Source: Polynucleobacter sp. TSB-Sco08W16 (lineage in GTDB: Bacteria; Pseudomonadota; Gammaproteobacteria; Burkholderiales; Burkholderiaceae). Taken from it: DNA of 64,000 nt. The notes under the pieces were generated by a model. The model was not told the origin of the DNA. It did no database searches and saw only the letters and a program-made list of their open reading frames with translations. Shown in pieces: positions 26,677-33,307 of this stretch. The position numbers and the translations under genes are program-made. Numbering within the stretch: position 1 is the first letter of the stretch; each line of letters begins with the position of its first letter. Where the stretch lies: NCBI RefSeq assembly GCF_018687455.1, contig NZ_CP061291.1, positions 372,001-436,000 of the forward strand, read 5' to 3'.

Positions 26677-26750
26677 GGCGCGTTGGCCGAGTGGTTAGGC
26701 AGGAGCCTGCAAAGCTTCGTACGGGGGTTCGATTCCCTCACGCGCCTCCA
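26677..26750 (+). tRNA. tRNA-Cys (GCA)
   Basis: A 74-nt cloverleaf with encoded CCA, acceptor stem GGCGCGT/ACGCGCC, anticodon GCA at 26709-26711, and T-arm GGGGGTTCGATTCCCTC. It is 49 bases after tRNA-Gly and probably processed from one transcript; the spacer contains a hairpin (GGGAAGC/GCTTCCC, 26636-26658). Confidence 0.96.
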
Positions 26751-26760
26751 GCAATTTCGC

Positions 26761-26788
26761 TTGACGAAATAGGTGGAGCACCTAAAAT
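26761..26788 (+). promoter_or_regulatory. Promoter of the lipoprotein gene
   Basis: TTGACG (26761-26766) and TAAAAT (26783-26788) with 16-bp spacing. The spacer includes the inverted repeat AGGTG-GAG-CACCT, overlapping the -10 start. A second repeat, ACTTTC/GAAAGT, covers the predicted TSS (26789-26811). Confidence 0.6.
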
Positions 26789-26835
26789 ACTTTCAGTACC
26801 TATAAGAAAGTCGCATCCATTCTGTAAAGCGAAAT

Positions 26836-27297
26836 ATGATCAAAATTCACACTCTTAAACTGAGCGCTCTTGTATTGTCCCTGTCGGCATTGTTGGGCGC
26901 GTGCGCTAGTTCTGGCGATTCACCAACAGGTACTCCACAGGAAGTTCAAGAAGTTCAAGCTCAGCTTTTGGGCGATATGCCCTTGCCTGCAGCCTCAAAA
27001 ATTATTGGTGCAGATTCACTTATTATTGGTCGGGGTGATAACTGGGTTGGACGTGTTGTTCTCTCTGGTGTGCAAACGCCAACGGATATTTATGCATTCT
27101 TCCAATCTGAATATCCACGTGCTGGCTGGACAACAGTAAGTGCAGTGAAAACAAAAACGAGCATCTTAGTATTTACGAAAGGTGATCGCACTGCCACAGT
27201 AGAGTTGAATGAAGGTTCATTAACTGGACCTAAAACATTGATCACAATTACTTCATCACCAAAGAACGCTAACGTAGTGGCGCCTAGCAAGAAGTAA
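26836..27297 (+). CDS. Uncharacterised lipoprotein
   Basis: A 153-aa protein with a lipoprotein signal peptide: MIKIHTLKLSALVLSLSALL then the lipobox LLGAC, giving acylated Cys at about position 23. After a flexible segment, a mixed alpha/beta domain follows (about 45-145) containing RGDNWVGRVVL and DIYAFFQSEYPRAGW, then TLITITSSPK. I do not recognise a named family. It stands alone with its own promoter and terminator between tRNA-Cys and convergent lexA. Confidence 0.85.
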   Translation: MIKIHTLKLSALVLSLSALLGACASSGDSPTGTPQEVQEVQAQLLGDMPLPAASKIIGADSLIIGRGDNWVGRVVLSGVQTPTDIYAFFQSEYPRAGWTTVSAVKTKTSILVFTKGDRTATVELNEGSLTGPKTLITITSSPKNANVVAPSKK

Positions 27298-27316
27298 CAG
27301 TTGTAGATTGGAAAAT

Positions 27317-27343
27317 AAAAAGGCCTCCAGTGGAGGCCTTTTC
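27317..27343. terminator. Bidirectional terminator between the lipoprotein gene and lexA
   Basis: AAAAAGGCCTCCA and TGGAGGCCTTTT form a strong stem with a tiny loop and a U-tract usable in both directions. Confidence 0.88.
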
Positions 27344-27359
27344 TTATGGGGGGCTGAGC

Positions 27360-28079
27360 TTATAGTCCTTCGGCCCTAATTAGGCCAACTGCCTGACCTT
27401 CAATTGCAAAATTAGGTTGACGACTATCAACCAAAATATTTTTGAAGTCTGGGTTCTCGGCTTGTAATTCAACTACCAAGCCATTAGCCGTTTTCTTCTG
27501 ATGCCAGCGCTTAACAGTGACCTCATCATCAAGACGTGCAACAACGATATCGCCGTTACGTACTTCAGTAGTTTTTCTAACGGCTAAATAATCACCATCC
27601 AAAATGCCTGCGTCGCGCATGCTCATACCTTTTACTTTCAGTAAGTAATCAGCGCCTTTGCTAAACAAGCTTGGATCAATCGGCACTTGCTTCTCAATGT
27701 GCTCGACCGCCATGATGGGTGAGCCTGCAGCAACACGACCAATCAATGGAAGAGTCAGCTGTTGTAATGCGCCAGATGGCAATGACAGCTGACGATATTG
27801 ATTTGAATGTTGTGTTTGATTAAATCGTTGTGGAATGCGAATGCCGCGCGATGTGCCTGGCGTTAATTCGATATACCCTTTTTTCGCGAGCGCACGCAAA
27901 TGTTCTTCAGCAGCATTTGCCGAAGCAAATCCCAGTTGAGTCGCAATCTCTGCGCGAGTCGGAGGTGAGCCGCTCTCATCAATCGCTTTGGTGATGAGTT
28001 CCAAAATCTCACTCTGGCGTGCGGTGAGTTTAGGGAGGGCAGTCAGCTCCTCTTGAAAATCGACTGTGTTTATGTCCAT
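27360..28079 (-). CDS. lexA: LexA repressor
   Basis: SOS repressor and autoprotease, 239 aa. The N-terminal winged helix begins KLTARQSEILELI and contains SPPTRAEIATQLGF. The cleavage site is A118-G119 in VAAGSP, and the Ser-Lys dyad is S153 (GMSMRDAG) and K190 (VTVKRW). It is longer than the 202-aa E. coli protein because of a glutamine-rich linker. No other Met precedes the LTARQ motif, so the ATG at 28079 is the best start although it lacks a Shine-Dalgarno. Confidence 0.96.
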   Translation of the reverse strand: MDINTVDFQEELTALPKLTARQSEILELITKAIDESGSPPTRAEIATQLGFASANAAEEHLRALAKKGYIELTPGTSRGIRIPQRFNQTQHSNQYRQLSLPSGALQQLTLPLIGRVAAGSPIMAVEHIEKQVPIDPSLFSKGADYLLKVKGMSMRDAGILDGDYLAVRKTTEVRNGDIVVARLDDEVTVKRWHQKKTANGLVVELQAENPDFKNILVDSRQPNFAIEGQAVGLIRAEGL

Positions 28080-28080
28080 A

Positions 28081-28114
28081 CTGGGATTGTATACAGCACT
28101 TTTTGATTATTCAA
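28081..28114 (-). promoter_or_regulatory. lexA promoter with overlapping SOS box
   Basis: On the minus strand TTGAAT (28109-28114), a 17-bp spacer and TACAAT (28086-28091) form a good promoter. CTGTATACAATCCCAG (28081-28096) matches the LexA box CTG-N10-CAG and overlaps the -10. The predicted TSS coincides with the A of the lexA ATG, so the mRNA may be leaderless. Confidence 0.65.
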
Positions 28115-28138
28115 GCAATTTAAGGGCGATAATGGGGT

Positions 28139-29215
28139 ATGAGCTCAATTGAACACAACTCTGAAAATTCACCCCATATATTGGTTCTCGGTATGGGTGG
28201 CACGATTGCTGGATTAGCTGCAAAACCCGAGGAAAACCCTCTTGAGTATGAGGCTGGCCAGGTAGCGGTGAGTTCTTTGCTTGCCCAGATTCAGTCGGTG
28301 ATCCCCGGAGGAATTGCGCTGGTTTCCCGGCAAGTGGCCAATATCAATAGCCGTAACTTAAGCGAGAGTTTATTGAGTCAATTGGGGGAGTCCGTTAGAG
28401 AGTCCCTTGCTAATACATGGGTGCAAGGCATAGTGGTCACTCACGGCACCGATACGATGGAAGAGACTGGTGTCTTTTTGCAGTTAACTTGCGGAAAGTT
28501 TGCTCAAGATTTAGGCAAAAGAGTCATTATTACTGGGGCGATGTTGCCGGCCAATGCGCCTAAGGCGGATGGCCCTTCTAATTTACTGGATGCCATCCGC
28601 TGGGCCTCAACCCCATTGGATAACTGCCCTGGTGGGATCTACGCCGTCATGGATGGCAGGGGGTGCTTAGCGATGGATTTGGCCAAACGCCACGGCACAG
28701 CTCTAAATGCCCCCATTCAAGCCTCTCCAAGTAGCTCCGTGGGCTTGATCAACCCGTCTTGGCTCTCCGGGGTGAAGGCGGTCCAGGAGGCTTGGACAGC
28801 CGATTTGCCTATTCCGAAGGGGGATGATTGGCCGTGGGTTGAGATCCTGACTAGTCATGCAGGCGCTCGCTCAGAAACGATTACCCACTGGCTGGGCTCT
28901 AAGGTAAAGGGCTTGGTTCTGGCTGGTTCTGGCATGGGAGGTTTTCATGATGCCTGGAGGGAATCTCTCGTTGCGGCTATAAAGCACGGCATTGCCTTGG
29001 TAAGGACAACCAGAACTGGTGCAGGTACTACTTGGCAGGATATTCCTGAAAAGGATCTGGTCGGATGTATGGCTTCAGGTACGCTTTCAGCCCCTAGGGC
29101 CAGAATTGCACTGCAGTTAGCGATCTATGCTGAAAAACAGGCCAAATTAGTCGGTAAATCCCTGACTTGGCAGGATTTTTTTGCTAGAATAGCGGTCTTG
29201 CCTGAAATTAGGTAA
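28139..29215 (+). CDS. L-asparaginase
   Basis: Hydrolyses asparagine to aspartate and ammonia; 358 aa. The two catalytic Thr motifs are LGMGGTIAGLA (T22) and THGTDTMEETG (T104, D105), with the supporting Lys in NAPKADGPSN. There is no signal peptide, so a cytoplasmic enzyme is likely. It is divergent from lexA with only 59 bases between starts, so the lexA operator could also influence it. Its last codons hold the candidate rpsF promoter. Confidence 0.92.
   Translation: MSSIEHNSENSPHILVLGMGGTIAGLAAKPEENPLEYEAGQVAVSSLLAQIQSVIPGGIALVSRQVANINSRNLSESLLSQLGESVRESLANTWVQGIVVTHGTDTMEETGVFLQLTCGKFAQDLGKRVIITGAMLPANAPKADGPSNLLDAIRWASTPLDNCPGGIYAVMDGRGCLAMDLAKRHGTALNAPIQASPSSSVGLINPSWLSGVKAVQEAWTADLPIPKGDDWPWVEILTSHAGARSETITHWLGSKVKGLVLAGSGMGGFHDAWRESLVAAIKHGIALVRTTRTGAGTTWQDIPEKDLVGCMASGTLSAPRARIALQLAIYAEKQAKLVGKSLTWQDFFARIAVLPEIR
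29162..29190 (+). promoter_or_regulatory. Candidate promoter of the rpsF operon
   Basis: CTGACT (29162-29167), a 17-bp spacer and the extended -10 TGC-TAGAAT (TAGAAT at 29185-29190) lie inside the end of the asparaginase gene. The -10 element is identical to that before rpmF. Confidence 0.45.
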
Positions 29216-29264
29216 GGATTTAAAAAGTGTTGTGAGCAGTACCTACAATTTGTTACTACCTTGT

Positions 29265-29317
29265 CACACTGGCGCTAATTTCATAACCATCAGAAATTAG
29301 CAAGACGCCCAGGTGAC
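29265..29317 (+). promoter_or_regulatory. Hairpin in rpsF leader, possible S6:S18 binding site
   Basis: A perfect 9-bp stem GCTAATTTC (29274-29282) / GAAATTAGC (29293-29301) with a 10-nt loop is extended at its base by CACTGGCG pairing with CGCCCAGGTG through small bulges. Leaders of rpsF operons often bind the S6:S18 complex for feedback. Position and bulged helix fit, but I cannot confirm the conserved bases. Confidence 0.4.
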
Positions 29318-29338
29318 TCTATCCTTAAGGAGTGTTTG

Positions 29339-29713
29339 ATGCGTCATTATGAAATCGTCTTTATCGTCCATCCGGACCAAAGCGAGCAAGTACCAGCGAT
29401 GATCGATCGTTACAAAGCTACATTAGCAGCTGCGGGCGGCAAAATTCATCGTATTGAAGATTGGGGTCGTCGTCAGATGGCTTACATGATCGACAAGCTT
29501 GCTAAAGCCCACTACGTTTGCATGAACATTGAGTGCGACCAGAAAACTCTGGAAGAGCTCGAGCATGCGTTCAAATTCAACGATGCTGTTTTGCGTCACC
29601 TCATCATCAAGACTAAGAAAGCTGAAACAGAGCCTTCCATCATGATGAAAGAAGTGCAACGTGAAGAAGCGCGCAAATCAGCTCAATCCGACGCTCCAGT
29701 AGCAGCGGCTTAA
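29339..29713 (+). CDS. rpsF: 30S ribosomal protein S6
   Basis: Small-subunit protein that pairs with S18 on the platform; 124 aa starting MRHYEIVFIVHPDQ. A strong AAGGAG ribosome site lies 7-12 bases upstream of the ATG at 29339; an in-frame TTG just before it is ignored. First gene of the rpsF-priB-rpsR-rplI-dnaB operon. Confidence 0.97.
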   Translation: MRHYEIVFIVHPDQSEQVPAMIDRYKATLAAAGGKIHRIEDWGRRQMAYMIDKLAKAHYVCMNIECDQKTLEELEHAFKFNDAVLRHLIIKTKKAETEPSIMMKEVQREEARKSAQSDAPVAAA

Positions 29714-29772
29714 GTTAGAAATTTGAAGAGGAATACACAGACTAGAAAACGTATCAGAGAAGCGGAGCGGCG

Positions 29773-30066
29773 TTGAATCATTTCACCCTCACTGCAATCT
29801 TGGTAGCTAAAGACGCGATTCGATTTACACCAGCAGGAATACCGGTGATGCATTGCCAGCTAGAACACAGCGGCCAAGCAAACGAGGTAGGAGTGGCTAG
29901 GAAAATTCAGATGAGCGTTGAAGCCATAGCAATTGGTCCGATACAAAAGGATCTTGAGCAAATGGATTTAGCAGCTGAGGCAGTGTTCGAAGGATTCTTA
30001 GCACCCAAGACTCTACGTAATCAAAGACTTGTTTTCCATATTACCCATATTCAATTGAAAAATTAA
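29773..30066 (+). CDS. priB: Primosomal replication protein PriB
   Basis: Single-strand-binding OB-fold protein of the PriA restart primosome, 97 aa. The sequence MNHFTLTAILVAKD and TPAGIPVMHCQLEH fits PriB, and the place between rpsF and rpsR is diagnostic. It uses a TTG start after AGCGGAGCGG, suggesting modest translation compared with its ribosomal neighbours. Confidence 0.94.
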   Translation: MNHFTLTAILVAKDAIRFTPAGIPVMHCQLEHSGQANEVGVARKIQMSVEAIAIGPIQKDLEQMDLAAEAVFEGFLAPKTLRNQRLVFHITHIQLKN

Positions 30067-30079
30067 AGAGGAAATCATC

Positions 30080-30352
30080 ATGGCGTTTGGAAAGAAACCC
30101 GATTTCAAAAAGAAACCAGCTCAGAACCCATTGTTCAAGCGTAAGCGTTATTGCCGTTTCACTGTTGCTGGCGTAGAACAGATCGACTACAAAGATGTAG
30201 ACACATTGAAGGACTTCATTGGCGAAAACGCCAAGATCACTCCTGCTCGTTTGACAGGCACAAAAGCAAAATATCAGCGTCAGTTAGACACTGCTATCAA
30301 GCGTGCTCGTTTCTTGGCCTTGTTGCCATTCTCCGATCAACATAGAAAATAA
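30080..30352 (+). CDS. rpsR: 30S ribosomal protein S18
   Basis: A 90-aa platform protein. The conserved core KRYCRFTVAG, then LKDFIGENAKITPARLTGTKAKYQ, is clear. AGAGGAAATC ribosome site; 13 bases after priB. Confidence 0.97.
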   Translation: MAFGKKPDFKKKPAQNPLFKRKRYCRFTVAGVEQIDYKDVDTLKDFIGENAKITPARLTGTKAKYQRQLDTAIKRARFLALLPFSDQHRK

Positions 30353-30365
30353 TTGGGAGCCCTCA

Positions 30366-30818
30366 ATGCAAATTATTCTTTTAGAAAAAGTAACAAACTT
30401 GGGCAACCTCGGTGACGTAGTTCGCGTTAAAGATGGTTTCGCTCGTAACTTCCTAATCCCACAGCGCAAAGCGCGTCGTGCAACTGAAGCGGCAATTGCT
30501 GACTTTGCAGTTCGTCGTGCTGAGTTGGAAAAATTGGCTGCTGAGAAATTGGCTGCTGCTGAAGCAGTTGGCGTGAAGCTCAAAGACTTGGTTCTCGAAA
30601 TCGGTCAAAAAGCTGGCGTTGACGGTCGTTTGTTTGGTTCTGTAACCAACCATGACATCGCGGATGCATTAAAAGCTAAGGGCTTTGCGATTGAGAAGTC
30701 CTCAGTTCGCATGCCTACTGGCCCATTGAAGATGGTTGGTGATCACCCTGTAGCGGTTGCTGTGCATACCGATGTAGTGGCTGACATCACGATTCGTGTA
30801 GTTGGCGAGCAAGCTTAA
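30366..30818 (+). CDS. rplI: 50S ribosomal protein L9
   Basis: A 150-aa large-subunit stalk protein with the N-terminal signature MQIILLEKVTNLGNLGDVVRVKDGFARNFL, read in two parts, and the C-terminal domain ending ITIRVVGEQA. I use the ATG at 30366 with GGGAGCC before it; an upstream in-frame GTG would run through rpsR. Confidence 0.97.
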   Translation: MQIILLEKVTNLGNLGDVVRVKDGFARNFLIPQRKARRATEAAIADFAVRRAELEKLAAEKLAAAEAVGVKLKDLVLEIGQKAGVDGRLFGSVTNHDIADALKAKGFAIEKSSVRMPTGPLKMVGDHPVAVAVHTDVVADITIRVVGEQA

Positions 30819-30843
30819 GTTTTAAGATCTGTACACTAGCCTC

Positions 30844-32283
30844 ATGGCTGAATCCCGTTCACGTTCCGTGACACTGAATCCTGGCATGATGGGTTCTGGG
30901 GATGCAGTCGTGCAGGCTTTAAAAGTTCCGCCGCATTCTGTAGAAGCCGAGCAATCGCTGCTCGGCGGTCTACTGATCGATAACTCTTCTTGGGATAACC
31001 TGGGTGGAGTCCTAAACGATAAGGATTTCTATCGCCCTGAGCATGCTCTGATCTACAAGGTCATTGCGCGTTTGGTTGGCGACAATCATCCTGCTGACGT
31101 CATTACTGTTCATGATGCAATTAAGTCAGAACAAGGTGGTGACCTCGTTAGTATTGATTACCTCAATTCATTAGCGCAAAACACGCCAAGTGCAGCGAAT
31201 ATTAAAGGCTATGCCGACATCGTTCGTGATCGCAGTATCTTGCGTCGCCTAATTGAAGTTTCAGACAGCATTGTCAATTCTGCGTTTGTCCCTGAGGGGC
31301 GCACCGTCAGAACTTTGCTGGATGAAGCAGAGTCTCGCATCTTACAAATTGGAGAAGAGGGTAGTCGCAAAGCCGATTATCTCGAAATTGAACCCCTCCT
31401 TAAGGCAGTCGTTGCCCGTATTGATGAGCTTTATAACCGCCAAGGCGGCAGCGATATTACTGGTATTGCTACTGGCTTTCTGGATTTAGATAAACAAACC
31501 AGCGGTCTGCAAAAGGGTGACTTGGTGATTGTTGCGGGTCGACCCTCGATGGGGAAAACGGCTTTCGCGCTCAATATTGCTGAAAACGTCGCATTGGCTG
31601 AGGGATTGCCAGTTGTGGTGTTCTCGATGGAGATGTCGGGCGAGCAATTGGCTGCCCGTTTACTGGGATCGGTTGGGCGCGTCGACCAAAGTCGCATGCG
31701 TACCGGTAAGTTGCAAGATGATGAGTGGCCACGTGTTACTGATGCAATTGCTCGTTTAAGTAATACCCAAATCTTGATTGATGAGACCGGTTCTTTATCA
31801 AGCTTAGAGTTACGCGCACGCGCACGTCGTATTGCCAGAAACTTTGGTGGCACCTTAGGTTTGGTAGTTATTGATTACTTGCAGCTCATGAGTGGTTCTG
31901 GTTCTGAAAACCGTGCAACTGAGATTTCAGAGATCTCACGCTCACTTAAATCACTTGCAAAAGAATTGCAGTGCCCAGTCGTTGCTCTTTCACAGTTAAA
32001 TCGTGGCCTTGAGCAACGTCCGAACAAACGCCCAATCATGTCTGACTTGCGTGAGTCAGGCGCGATTGAGCAAGATGCCGACTTAATTATGTTCATCTAC
32101 CGTGATGAGGTGTACCACCCTGATACCACTACCGATAAAGGTGTGGCAGAGATCATCATCGGTAAGCAGCGTAACGGTCCAATTGGTACCGTACGCCTCA
32201 GTTGGCAAGGTCCATATACCAAGTTTGATAACTTAGCGATGGGATCAGTTGCTTATTCATCTGGCGGCTACGAGCCGTTCTAA
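30844..32283 (+). CDS. dnaB: Replicative DNA helicase DnaB
   Basis: Hexameric helicase at the replication fork, 479 aa. The N-terminal DnaG-binding domain (KVPPHSVEAEQSLLGGLL) is followed by the RecA-like motor with Walker A GRPSMGKTAF near residue 231, Walker B LVVIDYLQLM and the DnaB signature SDLRESGAIEQDADLI. No intein is present. It ends the operon and is followed by a terminator. Confidence 0.97.
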   Translation: MAESRSRSVTLNPGMMGSGDAVVQALKVPPHSVEAEQSLLGGLLIDNSSWDNLGGVLNDKDFYRPEHALIYKVIARLVGDNHPADVITVHDAIKSEQGGDLVSIDYLNSLAQNTPSAANIKGYADIVRDRSILRRLIEVSDSIVNSAFVPEGRTVRTLLDEAESRILQIGEEGSRKADYLEIEPLLKAVVARIDELYNRQGGSDITGIATGFLDLDKQTSGLQKGDLVIVAGRPSMGKTAFALNIAENVALAEGLPVVVFSMEMSGEQLAARLLGSVGRVDQSRMRTGKLQDDEWPRVTDAIARLSNTQILIDETGSLSSLELRARARRIARNFGGTLGLVVIDYLQLMSGSGSENRATEISEISRSLKSLAKELQCPVVALSQLNRGLEQRPNKRPIMSDLRESGAIEQDADLIMFIYRDEVYHPDTTTDKGVAEIIIGKQRNGPIGTVRLSWQGPYTKFDNLAMGSVAYSSGGYEPF

Positions 32284-32326
32284 GTAAAGAAGAATTAAAA
32301 ATTAACTGAAACATAAACAGATAAAG

Positions 32327-32354
32327 AAAAAGCCTCACAGCGTGAGGCTTTTTT
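32327..32354. terminator. Terminator after dnaB
   Basis: AAAAAGCCTCAC and GTGAGGCTTTTTT form an 11-bp stem with a 3-4 nt loop; usable from both convergent genes. Confidence 0.9.
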
Positions 32355-32398
32355 AATGCAGAAAATTTATCGGATCAAAACAGATTAAATAACTAATC

Positions 32399-32665
32399 TT
32401 ATTTGCCGCCTTCACATTTCTTGATTGAAGCAGCTTTAGCTGCGCCATAGAGCGGCTTACCATCTTTGCTTACAGCTTTAGCTTCGCAGTCATTTGCTTG
32501 AGCTCCGCCCATACATTTTTTAATGGAGGCATCTTTAGCAGCCCCATAGAGCGGCTTACCTTCTTTGCTAACAGCTTTGGCTTCGCATGCTGCTTGATCT
32601 GCAAATGCGTAGGTAGGCAGTGCAAAACTCAGTGCAATACTTAAGGCAATGATGATTTTCTTCAT
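32399..32665 (-). CDS. Small exported PsiF-like repeat protein
   Basis: An 88-aa protein starting at MKKIIIALS, with signal peptide to about residue 22 (PTYAFA|DQ). The mature part is two near-identical units, CEAKAVSK[ED]GKPLYGAAK[DA]ASIKKC, each starting and ending with Cys 26 residues apart. The pattern resembles PsiF repeats of phosphate-starvation-inducible periplasmic proteins, but function is unknown and the match is by eye. CAGGAG ribosome site 6 bases upstream. It stands alone. Confidence 0.8.
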   Translation of the reverse strand: MKKIIIALSIALSFALPTYAFADQAACEAKAVSKEGKPLYGAAKDASIKKCMGGAQANDCEAKAVSKDGKPLYGAAKAASIKKCEGGK

Positions 32666-32776
32666 GGTGACTCCTGTGGTGGATGATTTCATTAATCAAC
32701 TACTTCAATCACTGTAATCAAAAATGAGGCTTTAGGGAATATAGGGCAAATTCTATTCACCCTAAAGACGGGGTCG

Positions 32777-33307
32777 CTAGGGTGCTATCCGGCGTGCCTC
32801 AGTAAATTTGGCCGCCCAGTAGGGTGAGGTGATGTAGTCCAGCCGTACCGTGCCCCCAGCACTTGGCGCATGTACAAATCTTCCTTGCCCAACATAAATA
32901 CCAGCGTGGGAGTACTTTTCACCAGTGGTATTGAAAAACACCAAATCACCCGGGGCTGGTGGCTGGTTATCAACACTTCTACCTTGATTGCTCATTTGGG
33001 CAATTGTGCGAGGTAATTTAATGCCTGCAGCTTTGTTATACACATAGACAATCAATCCGCTGCAATCAAACCCACCTTTGGGAGTATTGCCACCATAGCG
33101 ATAGGGAACATCGACTAACCCAACTGCGGCTATCGAAATATCTTCAGTCCCAACACTCGTATCTTGTTTAAATTGTGCAACTTTTGCCGGCCCTGAGCTG
33201 CCTCTAAAAACACTGCACCCCGATAACACGAGAATCGTACAAATAAAAATGCCGCACCCCATAAGAGTGCGGCATGAGAGGATTTGCTTAGAGTGCGTCG
33301 GCAGCAT
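32777..33307 (-). CDS. NlpC/P60 family lipoprotein (cell-wall peptidase)
   Basis: Probable D,L-endopeptidase that cuts peptidoglycan stem peptides, membrane-anchored. The lipobox LVLSGC is followed by a linker and an NlpC/P60 domain with catalytic Cys in KGGFDCSGL, His in KYSHAGIYVG and a third polar site in RFVHAPSAGG. Start is uncertain: the ATG at 33307 (176 aa) gives a positively charged n-region and overlaps the end of phoH by 20 bases; the ATG at 33262 would leave a very short signal. Both lie at or in the phoH terminator. The family assignment is firm. Confidence 0.88.
   Translation of the reverse strand: MLPTHSKQILSCRTLMGCGIFICTILVLSGCSVFRGSSGPAKVAQFKQDTSVGTEDISIAAVGLVDVPYRYGGNTPKGGFDCSGLIVYVYNKAAGIKLPRTIAQMSNQGRSVDNQPPAPGDLVFFNTTGEKYSHAGIYVGQGRFVHAPSAGGTVRLDYITSPYWAAKFTEARRIAP
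33243..33275 (-). terminator. phoH terminator overlapping the NlpC/P60 gene start
   Basis: A perfect 9-bp stem ATGCCGCAC/GTGCGGCAT (33249-33275) is followed on the minus strand by TTTTTATTT. It lies 13 bases after the phoH stop and encodes part of the NlpC/P60 signal peptide. Confidence 0.85.

Noticed and set aside
29736..29772. An ATG start for PriB upstream of the TTG
   Set aside because: No in-frame ATG or good ribosome site is present; the TTG matches the family N-terminus.
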